Below are positions 24,875 through 37,174 of a stretch of 37,174 bases of DNA, piece by piece. Under the pieces are notes generated by a model. That model made no database searches and was not told where the DNA came from. It saw only the letters and a list, made by a program, of their open reading frames with translations. The translations under genes were made by a program, and so were the position numbers. The DNA comes from Gammaproteobacteria bacterium (GTDB lineage: Bacteria > Pseudomonadota > Gammaproteobacteria > Steroidobacterales > PWYM01). The stretch spans positions 1 to 37,174 of the forward strand of contig PWYM01000265.1 of the NCBI GenBank assembly GCA_003567855.1, read 5' to 3'. How positions within the stretch are numbered: the stretch's first letter is position 1; each line of letters opens with the position of its first letter.

Positions 24875-26308
24875 ATGGCCCTGCCCCGCGACCTGCCCGC
24901 GCGAGCGCTGCGCGAAAGCGTGCAGCTGCTGCGCCTGGGTGCGCCGCTGGTGGTCAACAATCTCGCGATCGCCGGCATGGGCGTGGCCGACACGGTGATG
25001 GCGGGGCGCCTCGGTGCGCGTGATCTGGGCGCGGTCGCGGTCGGCAACAGCCTCTGGATCGTGTCGGTGCTGCTGGCGATGGGTACGCTGATGGCGCTGT
25101 CGCCGCTGACCGCGCACGCCTGGGGTGCACGCCACGTGCGCCGTGCAGGCGCGCAGTGGCGGCAGGGCGTCTGGCTTGCGCTGCTGCTGTCGGCGTTGCT
25201 GCTGGTGGTGGTGCGCGGCACCGGTCCGCTGATCACCGCGGTCGGCGTCGATCCGGAGATCGCGCCGCTGACCATCGGCTACATCCACATGATCGTGTGG
25301 GGTGCGCCGGGGCTGTGCCTCTACCTGACGCTGCGCTTCGTGTCCGAGGGCGTGGGCCGCACGCTGCCGGTGATGATCGTCGCGCTGTTCGCGTTCGTCG
25401 TGAACATCTTCGGCAACTGGGTGTTCATGTTCGGCAACCTCGGCGCGCCGGAGATGGGCGCGGTCGGCTGCGGCCTCGCGAGCGCGCTGACGATGTGGCT
25501 GATGCTCGGGCTGATGCTCGCGCTGGTCGCCGGCGACCGCCACTACCGTGCGCTGCGCCTGTTCGCGCGCGTCGACGCGCCACAGCCGCGCGAAATCGGG
25601 CGGATGATGTGGCTCGGTGTGCCGATCGCGTTCGCGATGATGGCCGAGGCGGGCCTGTTCACCGTCACCGCGCTGATGGCGGGCATCCTCGGCACCGTCG
25701 TCGTCGCCGGCCACCAGATCGCGATGAACTACACCGCGCTGATGTTCATGGTGCCGCTGGCGCTCAGTGCCGCGACGACGGTGCGCGTCGGGCAGGCACT
25801 CGGCAGGCGCGATCCGGCACGCGCGCGCTTCAGCGCGTGGACCGGGATCGCGACATGCACGGTGTTCATGGCCGCGTCGGCGGCGGTGATGCTGATCGCG
25901 CGCGAGGCCGTCGTCGGGCTCTACACTGACGACCCCGCGGTCATTTCGGTCGCCGTGTCGGTGCTGCTGATGGCGGCGCTGTTCCAGGTCGCCGACGGCG
26001 CGCAGGTCGGCGCCGCCGGCGCGCTGCGCGGTTTCCGCGACACCCGCGTGCCGATGGCGCTGTGCCTGGTCGCGTACTGGGCGATCGGCTTTCCGCTCGC
26101 GTGGTACTTCGGGCTGCACCTTGCGCTGGGGCCGGGCTACCTGTGGCTCGGACTGGTCGCGGGTCTGACGGTCGCCGCACTGCTGCTGGTCGCCCGCCTG
26201 GTCTTCACCGGCCGCGTGCCGCGCACGCCGTCGGTCCCCGACGCGGCCGACCCGGCCGCACTGCCGCCCGCTTATGCCACGCCGGCAAGCCACCGGCCCG
26301 AGGGTTGA
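24875..26308 (+). CDS. MATE family cation-coupled multidrug efflux protein (NorM-like)
   Basis: The 477-residue protein has about twelve membrane helices in two homologous halves. The first half begins LRLGAPLVVNNLAIAGMGVADTVMAGRLGARDLGAVAVGNSLW, the hallmark region of MATE transporters. Family-typical GHQIAMNYTALMFMVPLALS appears in the second half. It should export cationic drugs, dyes or metabolites in exchange for Na+ or H+. GGGAG five bases before the ATG supports the start. It is followed by the sulfurtransferase gene after 143 bases that contain an inverted repeat, so the two may be separate transcripts. The short polar C-terminal tail is unremarkable. Confidence 0.93.
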   Translation: MALPRDLPARALRESVQLLRLGAPLVVNNLAIAGMGVADTVMAGRLGARDLGAVAVGNSLWIVSVLLAMGTLMALSPLTAHAWGARHVRRAGAQWRQGVWLALLLSALLLVVVRGTGPLITAVGVDPEIAPLTIGYIHMIVWGAPGLCLYLTLRFVSEGVGRTLPVMIVALFAFVVNIFGNWVFMFGNLGAPEMGAVGCGLASALTMWLMLGLMLALVAGDRHYRALRLFARVDAPQPREIGRMMWLGVPIAFAMMAEAGLFTVTALMAGILGTVVVAGHQIAMNYTALMFMVPLALSAATTVRVGQALGRRDPARARFSAWTGIATCTVFMAASAAVMLIAREAVVGLYTDDPAVISVAVSVLLMAALFQVADGAQVGAAGALRGFRDTRVPMALCLVAYWAIGFPLAWYFGLHLALGPGYLWLGLVAGLTVAALLLVARLVFTGRVPRTPSVPDAADPAALPPAYATPASHRPEG

Positions 26309-26316
26309 TGACGCCT

Positions 26317-26366
26317 CGCCCGCGCGGGAATATGGTCATGCACAAGCAGTCTTTCCCGCGCGGGCG
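26317..26366 (+). repeat. 14-bp inverted repeat between MATE and sulfurtransferase genes
   Basis: CGCCCGCGCGGGAA (26317-26330) and TTCCCGCGCGGGCG (26353-26366) are perfect reverse complements around a 22-base, AT-richer spacer. It begins eight bases after the MATE stop, so it could be a strong 3' hairpin. There is no T-run after it. It could instead be an operator for the downstream gene, since a -10-like TATAGC follows at 26374-26379. Confidence 0.55.
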
Positions 26367-26451
26367 CGCGGGCTATAGCTTTGCCGTTCCCCGGGGTCAC
26401 CGACCCCGTTTCCCATGTCGGCGCGCCGCGCGCGCCGGGAGGCTGTGACCA

Positions 26452-27384
26452 ATGAGTACCCTGAGCAAGTCCCTGCGCCGCACCGCCGCGCTGCTGCTGG
26501 CGCTGCCACTGCTGGCGGCCGGGCAGGCCGTGGCTGACGGGCCGGTGGTGTCCACTTCGTGGCTGGCCGAGCGCCTCGGCGACGAGCGTATCCGCGTCGT
26601 CGAAGTCAGCGTCGAGCCCGGCAGGTTCGAGCGCGGCCACATTCCGGGCGCGGTGAATTTCCGCTGGCATACCGACCTCGTCGACCCGGTGCGCCGCGAC
26701 ATCGCGTCGCCGGAGGCGTTCTCGAAGCTCGTCTCCGAGGCCGGTATCGACGCCGACACCACGGTCGTGCTCTACGGCGACCACAACAACTGGTTCGCAG
26801 CCTGGGGCGCGTGGATTTTCGACCTCTACGGCCACGACAACGTGGTGCTGCTCGACGGCGGACGCGACAAGTGGCAGCGCGAGAACCGTGAAATGTCACG
26901 CCGTCCGGCGCGCCACGCGGCCACCGACTACCAGCTCGACGTCGCCAAGCCCGAGCTGCGTGCGCGGCTGGCCGACGTGCTCGAGGTCGTCGAGGGTGAG
27001 CACCGCGCCGCGCTGCTCGACATCCGCTCGCCGGCCGAGTTCGAGGGCCGCATCTTCGCGCCGCCCGGCATCCAGGAACTGGCGATCCGTGCCGGCCACA
27101 TCCCGGGCGCGAAGAACGTGCCGTGGGACCGCGTCGTGCGTGACGACGGCACCTTCCGCGACACCGAGGAGCTGCGCCGCCTCTATGCCGACATCGGCAT
27201 CGACGGCAGCGATCCGGTTATCGTCTACTGCCGCATCGGCGAGCGCTCGGCGCACAGCTGGTTCGTGCTGTCGCGCATCCTCGGCTACGAGGCCCGCCAG
27301 TACGACGGCTCGTGGACCGAGTGGGGCAACGCCGTCGGCGTGCCCATCGACAATCCTGCCGGCACCGTCTGGGGCGGCACCTGA
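26452..27384 (+). CDS. Exported two-domain thiosulfate sulfurtransferase (rhodanese)
   Basis: The 310-residue protein begins with a signal peptide: SKSLRR, then the hydrophobic stretch TAALLLALPLLAAG, likely cleaved after AVA near residue 28. The mature enzyme should therefore work in the periplasm. Two rhodanese domains follow. The N-terminal one (about 32-150) has FERGHIPGAVNF and LYGDHNNW, with Asp/His where an active domain has Cys, so it is the usual inactive half. The C-terminal one (about 165-300) has the active-site Cys260 in VYCRIGERSAHSW. It transfers sulfane sulfur from thiosulfate or similar donors. GGGAGG nine bases before the ATG is a strong ribosome-binding site. A YeeE/YedE transporter gene follows after 58 bases. 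Confidence 0.93.
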   Translation: MSTLSKSLRRTAALLLALPLLAAGQAVADGPVVSTSWLAERLGDERIRVVEVSVEPGRFERGHIPGAVNFRWHTDLVDPVRRDIASPEAFSKLVSEAGIDADTTVVLYGDHNNWFAAWGAWIFDLYGHDNVVLLDGGRDKWQRENREMSRRPARHAATDYQLDVAKPELRARLADVLEVVEGEHRAALLDIRSPAEFEGRIFAPPGIQELAIRAGHIPGAKNVPWDRVVRDDGTFRDTEELRRLYADIGIDGSDPVIVYCRIGERSAHSWFVLSRILGYEARQYDGSWTEWGNAVGVPIDNPAGTVWGGT

Positions 27385-27392
27385 CCGGTCGT

Positions 27393-27423
27393 CGCGCCGG
27401 TGACCGCCAGGGTCACCGGCGCG
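27393..27423 (+). repeat. Perfect 13-bp hairpin between sulfurtransferase and YeeE genes
   Basis: CGCGCCGGTGACC (27393-27405) and GGTCACCGGCGCG (27411-27423) form a perfect stem with a five-base loop GCCAG, eight bases after the sulfurtransferase stop and 19 bases before the transporter ATG. No T-run follows, and no Shine-Dalgarno separates it from the ATG. It could cap the upstream message, partly terminate it, or control translation of the transporter. Confidence 0.6.
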
Positions 27424-27442
27424 GCCACCCGCTTCACCCCGC

Positions 27443-28648
27443 ATGATCTTCCCTGCGCTGCGCGTACTGGTCCCGGTCGCGCTGGTCATCGCGCTCGTCG
27501 CCATCGGTCTGCGCATCGGCGACGCGCTCGGGATCGGCCCAGACCCTGCGTTCACGCTGCTCGCCGGCGCGCTCTTCGGCGTGCTGCTGCAGCGCTCTCG
27601 GTTCTGTTTCTACTGCATCCTGCGCGAGCTGTTCGAAGACCGCGACTCGCGCGCGAGCTACGGGCTGCTGGTCGCGCTCGCGGTCGGCAGTCTCGGCTAC
27701 GTCGCGATGTTCGGCAGCTGGGTCGCCGACCCCGGCGCCGGGCGCCTCCCGCCGGACGCGCACATCGGTCCGGTGTCGTGGGTACTCGTCGTCGCCGGGC
27801 TCGCGTTCGGCATTGGCATGACGCTGTCCGGGTCGTGCATCAGTGCCCACCTGTATCGGCTCGGCGAAGGCTCGGTGCTATCGCCGTTCGCGCTCGTCGG
27901 CGCGCTCGCGGGCTTCGTGCTCGGCTTCGCGAGCTGGGATCATCTTTACGTAGAGACGATCTCGCGGGCACCCACCGAGTGGCTGCCGGCGCGTTTCGGT
28001 TATGGCGGCGCGGTGCTGCTGCAGCTCGCCGTGCTCGGCGCGCTCGCGCTGCTGCTGATGCGGCGGCTACCGGCGCGGCCGGCGCGCGACGCGGCGGCAT
28101 GGCGGCTGCGCGCCGTGCTCGATGCGGTGTTCGTGCGCCGCTGGCCCGCGTGGGTCGGCGGCGCCGGCGTCGGCATGCTCGGTTTCATCGCGTACTTCCG
28201 GACCTCGCCGCTCGGCGTCACCGCCGAGCTCGGCAGCCGCGCACGCACGCTCGCCGAGCGACTCGATCTCATTCCGGGCCGCCTCGCGGGGCTCGACGGC
28301 TTCTCGGGCTGTGCGACGGTCGTCATCGACGCGCTGATGACCGAGAACGGCGTGTTCATCCTCGCGCTGGTCGCCGGCAGTCTCGCCGCCGCGATCGGCG
28401 CCGGAGCGTTCCGCCCGCGGCGCCAGCCGCTGCATCGCTACCCGCTCGCGCTGCTCGGTGGCGTGCTGATGGGGTGGGGCGCGATGGTCGCGCTCGGCTG
28501 CACCGTCGGCGTGCTGCTGTCGGGGATTTCGGCGTTCGCGCTGTCGGGCTGGGTATTCGGCGCCGCGGTGGTCGCCGGCGTCTGGGTGAGCCTGGCCGTC
28601 CGGAACCGGGTCAGGATGCGTCTGAGCGCGCGTCATCCGGCGGGCTGA
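27443..28648 (+). CDS. YeeE/YedE family (TsuA-like) sulfur-compound transporter
   Basis: This 401-residue membrane protein has about nine or ten helices. It matches the YeeE/YedE family, whose studied member TsuA takes up thiosulfate through a cysteine-lined path. The likely equivalents of the conserved cysteines are Cys132 in MTLSGSCISAHLYRLGEG, Cys290 in DGFSGCATV and Cys353 in ALGCTVGVLLSGIS. Cys55 and Cys58 in RSRFCFYCILRELFED are also characteristic. The ATG has no Shine-Dalgarno and follows a 13-bp hairpin. Pairing with an exported sulfurtransferase supports a role with thiosulfate or sulfane sulfur. Its 3' end runs 38 bases into the opposing DUF924 gene. Confidence 0.9.
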   Translation: MIFPALRVLVPVALVIALVAIGLRIGDALGIGPDPAFTLLAGALFGVLLQRSRFCFYCILRELFEDRDSRASYGLLVALAVGSLGYVAMFGSWVADPGAGRLPPDAHIGPVSWVLVVAGLAFGIGMTLSGSCISAHLYRLGEGSVLSPFALVGALAGFVLGFASWDHLYVETISRAPTEWLPARFGYGGAVLLQLAVLGALALLLMRRLPARPARDAAAWRLRAVLDAVFVRRWPAWVGGAGVGMLGFIAYFRTSPLGVTAELGSRARTLAERLDLIPGRLAGLDGFSGCATVVIDALMTENGVFILALVAGSLAAAIGAGAFRPRRQPLHRYPLALLGGVLMGWGAMVALGCTVGVLLSGISAFALSGWVFGAAVVAGVWVSLAVRNRVRMRLSARHPAG

Positions 28649-29279
28649 CGCCCTGCCCGAAGTCGTGGCCGTCATCGTCGAGGTAGATGCGCTCGTCGTC
28701 GGTATTCTCGCGGCCCAGCAGCCGGTTGCGATGCGGAAAGCGGCCGAAGCGCTCGACGATGTCACGGTGCAGCTCGGCGAACTCGGCCATCGTCTGGAAG
28801 GTCTCGCGCAGCGTGTCATCGACCAGCCGCGTGAGCCCGTTGAACGCCTTCACCGATAGCGCCTGCACCTTGGCGTGCTCGGCGTGCTGCATCGGCATGT
28901 AGAAGAACGCGCGCTCGACCGGGTTCAGCGCGCGGTCCATCCGCTGCTGGATGCCGTCGAGCGTGAGCTTCAGCGCCTGGCGGTCGCCCACGAAGGCGTC
29001 GGCCTGGCCGCGGTGGATGTTGCGGGTGAACTGGTCGAGCAGCAGGATCAGCCCCAGCCGGCCGCGCGGGGTCTCCGCCCAGTCGCGGTAGCCGCCGCCG
29101 AGCGCGTGTTCGACGTCGTCGGCGAAGCGCTCGCGTATTTCGGAATCGAACACCGCGTCGGTGCCGAACCAGAGCTTCATGCGGCTGTCGAGCACCGGGC
29201 CGTCGAACGCGCGCGCCGCGAACCAGAAGGCAAGAATTTCCTCGGCACGCTCGGGCGTGGCTGCGCTGCTTTCGCCCAT
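28611..29279 (-). CDS. DUF924 family protein
   Basis: The protein is 222 residues from the ATG at 29277-29279; the open frame runs 20 codons further but through the likely promoter. It is a soluble, mostly helical protein with the family features AEEILAFWFA, LWFGTDAVFD, GLILLLDQFTRNIHRGQADAF and AFFYMPMQHAE. The family is TPR-like in fold and has no established function. The last 38 bases overlap the 3' end of the convergent transporter gene, encoding the tail GVSPPDDARSDAS. The overlap is a direct consequence of both stop codons and needs no frameshift. Confidence is high for the family, none for function. Confidence 0.9.
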   Translation of the reverse strand: MGESSAATPERAEEILAFWFAARAFDGPVLDSRMKLWFGTDAVFDSEIRERFADDVEHALGGGYRDWAETPRGRLGLILLLDQFTRNIHRGQADAFVGDRQALKLTLDGIQQRMDRALNPVERAFFYMPMQHAEHAKVQALSVKAFNGLTRLVDDTLRETFQTMAEFAELHRDIVERFGRFPHRNRLLGRENTDDERIYLDDDGHDFGQGVSPPDDARSDAS

Positions 29280-29311
29280 GAATTCGGGTTCCGGGTCTGC
29301 ACCTGTGTTGC

Positions 29312-29340
29312 AATGTACCCGCCCCGGCGCCGGCCGCAAA
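29312..29340 (-). promoter_or_regulatory. Candidate promoter for the DUF924 gene
   Basis: On the minus strand TTTGCG (29335-29340) and TACATT (29312-29317) are 17 bases apart, with a transcription start predicted about 25 bases before the ATG at 29279. The -35 match is weak (three of six). Confidence 0.3.
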
Positions 29341-29376
29341 GCGCCGCGCGGGATGCGGGCGGGTGCCTGCGGGCGC

Positions 29377-29382
29377 TATGAT
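29377..29382 (+). promoter_or_regulatory. Candidate -10 element for the lipoprotein gene pair
   Basis: TATGAT matches five of six consensus positions and lies 58 bases before the lipoprotein ATG at 29441. No good -35 hexamer is visible at the right distance, so an activator may be needed or the call may be wrong. Confidence 0.35.
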
Positions 29383-29440
29383 CGACCTGCGGCGGCTGCG
29401 CTGCCCGCCCGACGTGCCCACGACGACGGAGAGAATGCCG

Positions 29441-29671
29441 ATGCGACACACGTGGACGATGTACACCTGCCTGCTGCTGCTCGCGGCCGCGCCGCTCGCC
29501 GGCTGCGAACGCGAGCCCACGCCCGAAGAGCGCCTCGAGCGCGCGCAGGACGCCCTCGAGGACGGTGATGTCGGCACTGCCGCCGAGGAAGCTGCCCGCG
29601 CCGGTGAGGACAAGGGCGAGGAGATCTACGAAGAGATCGAGGAGTACTACGATCAGGAGCGCGACGACTGA
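29441..29671 (+). CDS. Small acidic lipoprotein
   Basis: The product is 76 residues from the ATG at 29441, chosen because GGAGAG begins 13 bases upstream and because the frame before it lacks signal-peptide character; an ATG at 29435 is the alternative. The signal peptide MRHTWTMYTCLLLLAAAPLAGC ends in a lipobox (LAGC) with the lipidated Cys22. The mature part is about 55 residues, extremely acidic and probably one amphipathic helix (EERLERAQDALEDGD..., EEIYEEIEEYYDQERDD). I recognise no family. It lies five bases before a second lipoprotein gene. It is too small for catalysis and may be a tether, buffer or partner. Confidence 0.72.
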   Translation: MRHTWTMYTCLLLLAAAPLAGCEREPTPEERLERAQDALEDGDVGTAAEEAARAGEDKGEEIYEEIEEYYDQERDD

Positions 29672-29676
29672 ACGCC

Positions 29677-30183
29677 GTGCCTCCCGCCCGCAGCGCCGCT
29701 GCGGCGACTTCGTCCGGCCAAGGGCTGCGGGGCTGCAGCCTCGTGCTGGTCGTGGCTGCGCTATTGCTGACCGGGTGCGCGGCGATGACGCGCGACCTGC
29801 AGCCGCCGGGCGTCAGCCTGGCCGCGGTCGAGCTCGCCGAGATGGGGCTACGCTCGCAGCGGTTCCGGCTCACGCTGGAACTCGACAACCCCAACACCGT
29901 CGCGCTGCCGGTGCGAAGGCTGGACTACGACGTGCTGCTCGCCGGGCAGCAGCTGGCAAGCGGCTACTCGGAGGAGGCCTTCCGGGTGCCGGCCGGTGGC
30001 CGCGAGCGCATCACGCTGCTCGTCAGCACCGACCTGCTGTCGTCGGCGGACCGGCTCTACATGTTGTTTCAGCGTGGTGACCGCGCGGTGGACTACGACG
30101 TCAGCGGCCGCGTGCGCCTCGATCTGCCGCTGACGCCCTCGCTGCGCTATTCCGACCGCGGCGAGGTCCAGCTGCAGCGCTAG
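29677..30183 (+). CDS. LEA14-like (WHy domain) lipoprotein
   Basis: The 168-residue protein begins at the GTG 29677, five bases after the previous stop. Its N-terminal hydrophobic segment LVLVVAALLLTGC contains a lipobox, so Cys34 should be lipidated. The mature domain (about 40-165) is a beta-sandwich of LEA type 2/WHy character: GVSLAAVELAEMGLRSQRFRLTLELDNPN, LDYDVLLAGQQLASG, and FRVPAGGRERITLLVS. Such proteins are linked to desiccation or stress tolerance in plants and bacteria, but no activity is defined. It may work at the inner or outer membrane together with the small lipoprotein encoded just upstream. Confidence 0.82.
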   Translation: MPPARSAAAATSSGQGLRGCSLVLVVAALLLTGCAAMTRDLQPPGVSLAAVELAEMGLRSQRFRLTLELDNPNTVALPVRRLDYDVLLAGQQLASGYSEEAFRVPAGGRERITLLVSTDLLSSADRLYMLFQRGDRAVDYDVSGRVRLDLPLTPSLRYSDRGEVQLQR

Positions 30184-30260
30184 AACTTCGTCGAACGTGC
30201 CACGAAAAGCGCGCATCTTTTCCTCAGTTCGCCGCGTTCTCTGGCGCCCGGGTCCGGCGA

Positions 30261-30290
30261 TTGACGCTGTATACAACCGTGCAGTACTTT
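30261..30290 (+). promoter_or_regulatory. Candidate sigma-70 promoter of gltB
   Basis: TTGACG (30261-30266, five of six consensus matches) is followed after 18 bases by TACTTT (30285-30290). The predicted start of transcription, about 30297, falls inside a perfect palindrome at 30292-30311. The leader to the gltB ATG would be about 160 bases, GC-rich, ending in a short GGGCG/CGCCC hairpin (30435-30448) that abuts the G-rich ribosome-binding stretch at 30449-30453. Confidence 0.55.
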
Positions 30291-30291
30291 A

Positions 30292-30311
30292 GTCGGCCGC
30301 ATGCGGCCGAC
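30292..30311. promoter_or_regulatory. Perfect 20-bp palindrome at the gltB start site, candidate operator
   Basis: GTCGGCCGCATGCGGCCGAC is identical to its reverse complement over all 20 bases. It begins two bases after the predicted -10 element and covers the predicted transcription start, a typical position for a repressor site. The lack of a spacer makes it a poor RNA hairpin. I do not recognise it as the site of a known regulator. Confidence 0.5.
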
Positions 30312-30458
30312 GGGCTGGCGGCGCCACGCGAATCAGGAGGTCCGCGGCGTCTCCGGCCGCCGCGTCCGGGTCCGGCCGGGGCCGCAATGACCACGGCCGG
30401 TACCGGGTTTCCCCTCTAACGACTCCTGCACCAGGGGCGCGAGCGCCCGGGGGCCGCC

Positions 30459-36381
<5,923 letters not shown>

Positions 36382-36383
36382 GT

Positions 36384-36421
36384 CGAGCCGGCTCGCGCCG
36401 GCCGGCGAACGCGCCGGCGCG
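36384..36421. terminator. Three adjoining 12-bp palindromes after gltD
   Basis: CGAGCCGGCTCG (36384-36395), CGCCGGCCGGCG (36396-36407) and CGCGCCGGCGCG (36410-36421) are each perfect palindromes centred on GCCGGC, and they run almost end to end right after the gltD stop. As RNA they can pair with one another, for example GCCGGCG (36401-36407) with CGCCGGC (36412-36418) around AACG. This would give a strong GC structure between gltD and msrA. No T-run follows, so it may be a message-end barrier rather than a classic terminator. Confidence 0.45.
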
Positions 36422-36463
36422 GCGGCGGTCGAAACCTGCTGCACCCTCCCGGAGTACATCCCG

Positions 36464-37092
<629 letters not shown>

Positions 37093-37105
<13 letters not shown>

Positions 37106-37174
37106 CCCGTCTCGGCACTCAGGATGACGGCGCCGCGCTCGTCGACCATGGGGCGGTCGAGCACTGCGGTGGCG
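37093..37174 (-). CDS. C-terminal end of an unidentified gene (cut by window)
   Basis: On the minus strand one frame is open from the window edge to a stop at 37093-37095 and reads [20 protein letters not shown] and then ETGQEA. The residues look protein-like, and the other frames in this stretch do not. It would converge on msrA and overlap its stop by 13 bases. Twenty-six residues are too few to name a family. Confidence 0.4.

Overview
This is about 37 kb of very GC-rich (roughly 70%) bacterial chromosome with tightly packed genes. The best guess is a gammaproteobacterium, possibly near the Chromatiales/Ectothiorhodospiraceae or Xanthomonadales. The evidence is the run def-fmt-rsmB-DUF4390-ntrY-ntrX, proteobacterial glutamate synthase subunits (gltB, gltD), a PriA with N-terminal primosomal domains, an FtsN-like SPOR protein after argS, and GabD, FadI-like thiolase and Bcr/CflA proteins. 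No 16S rRNA is present, so the placement is inference. I see no tRNA, rRNA, insertion sequence, prophage or CRISPR array. The window looks like core chromosome with a few accessory-type genes.

Layout. Positions 1-6602 (+) form one operon-like run: the end of peptide deformylase, fmt, rsmB, a DUF4390 protein, and an NtrY/NtrX-type two-component pair joined by stop/start overlaps. Positions 6621-11332 (-) carry priA, argS and a SPOR-domain protein. Positions 11592-14412 (-) carry the three-subunit proton-translocating transhydrogenase (pntAA-pntAB-pntB) behind a structured leader. Positions 14733-17182 (+) carry an HNH endonuclease, a stand-alone 5'-3' exonuclease and a fructosamine-kinase-like protein. 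hemH (-) and a four-helix membrane protein (+) follow. Positions 18868-24721 (-) carry a FadI-like thiolase, an AGCS symporter with a large inserted domain, GabD and a Bcr/CflA exporter. Positions 24875-28648 (+) carry a MATE exporter, an exported two-domain sulfurtransferase and a YeeE/YedE (TsuA-like) transporter. DUF924 (-) overlaps the transporter end to end. Positions 29441-37105 (+) carry two lipoproteins, gltB, gltD and msrA, and the window ends in a convergent partial gene.

How the genes work together. The first block couples translation initiation and rRNA modification to a membrane sensor/regulator pair. pnt supplies NADPH, which GltBD consumes to make glutamate. GabD, the AGCS symporter and the thiolase suggest amino-acid and short-chain acid catabolism. 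The exported sulfurtransferase and YeeE-type channel suggest periplasmic thiosulfate/sulfane-sulfur handling.

Most notable points: (1) the NtrX-type regulator has a degenerate AAA+ domain (Walker A Lys to Arg, Walker B DE to ND, no GAFTGA loop) but intact receiver and Fis-type DNA-binding domains; (2) a perfect 20-bp palindrome lies on the predicted gltB transcription start; (3) two opposed DnaA-box-like 9-mers form a perfect inverted repeat just upstream of priA; (4) an exported sulfurtransferase is paired with a TsuA-like transporter, separated by a 13-bp perfect hairpin; (5) an AGCS symporter carries about 100 extra residues in one loop. Nothing here clearly amounts to a wholly new system; these are the leads.
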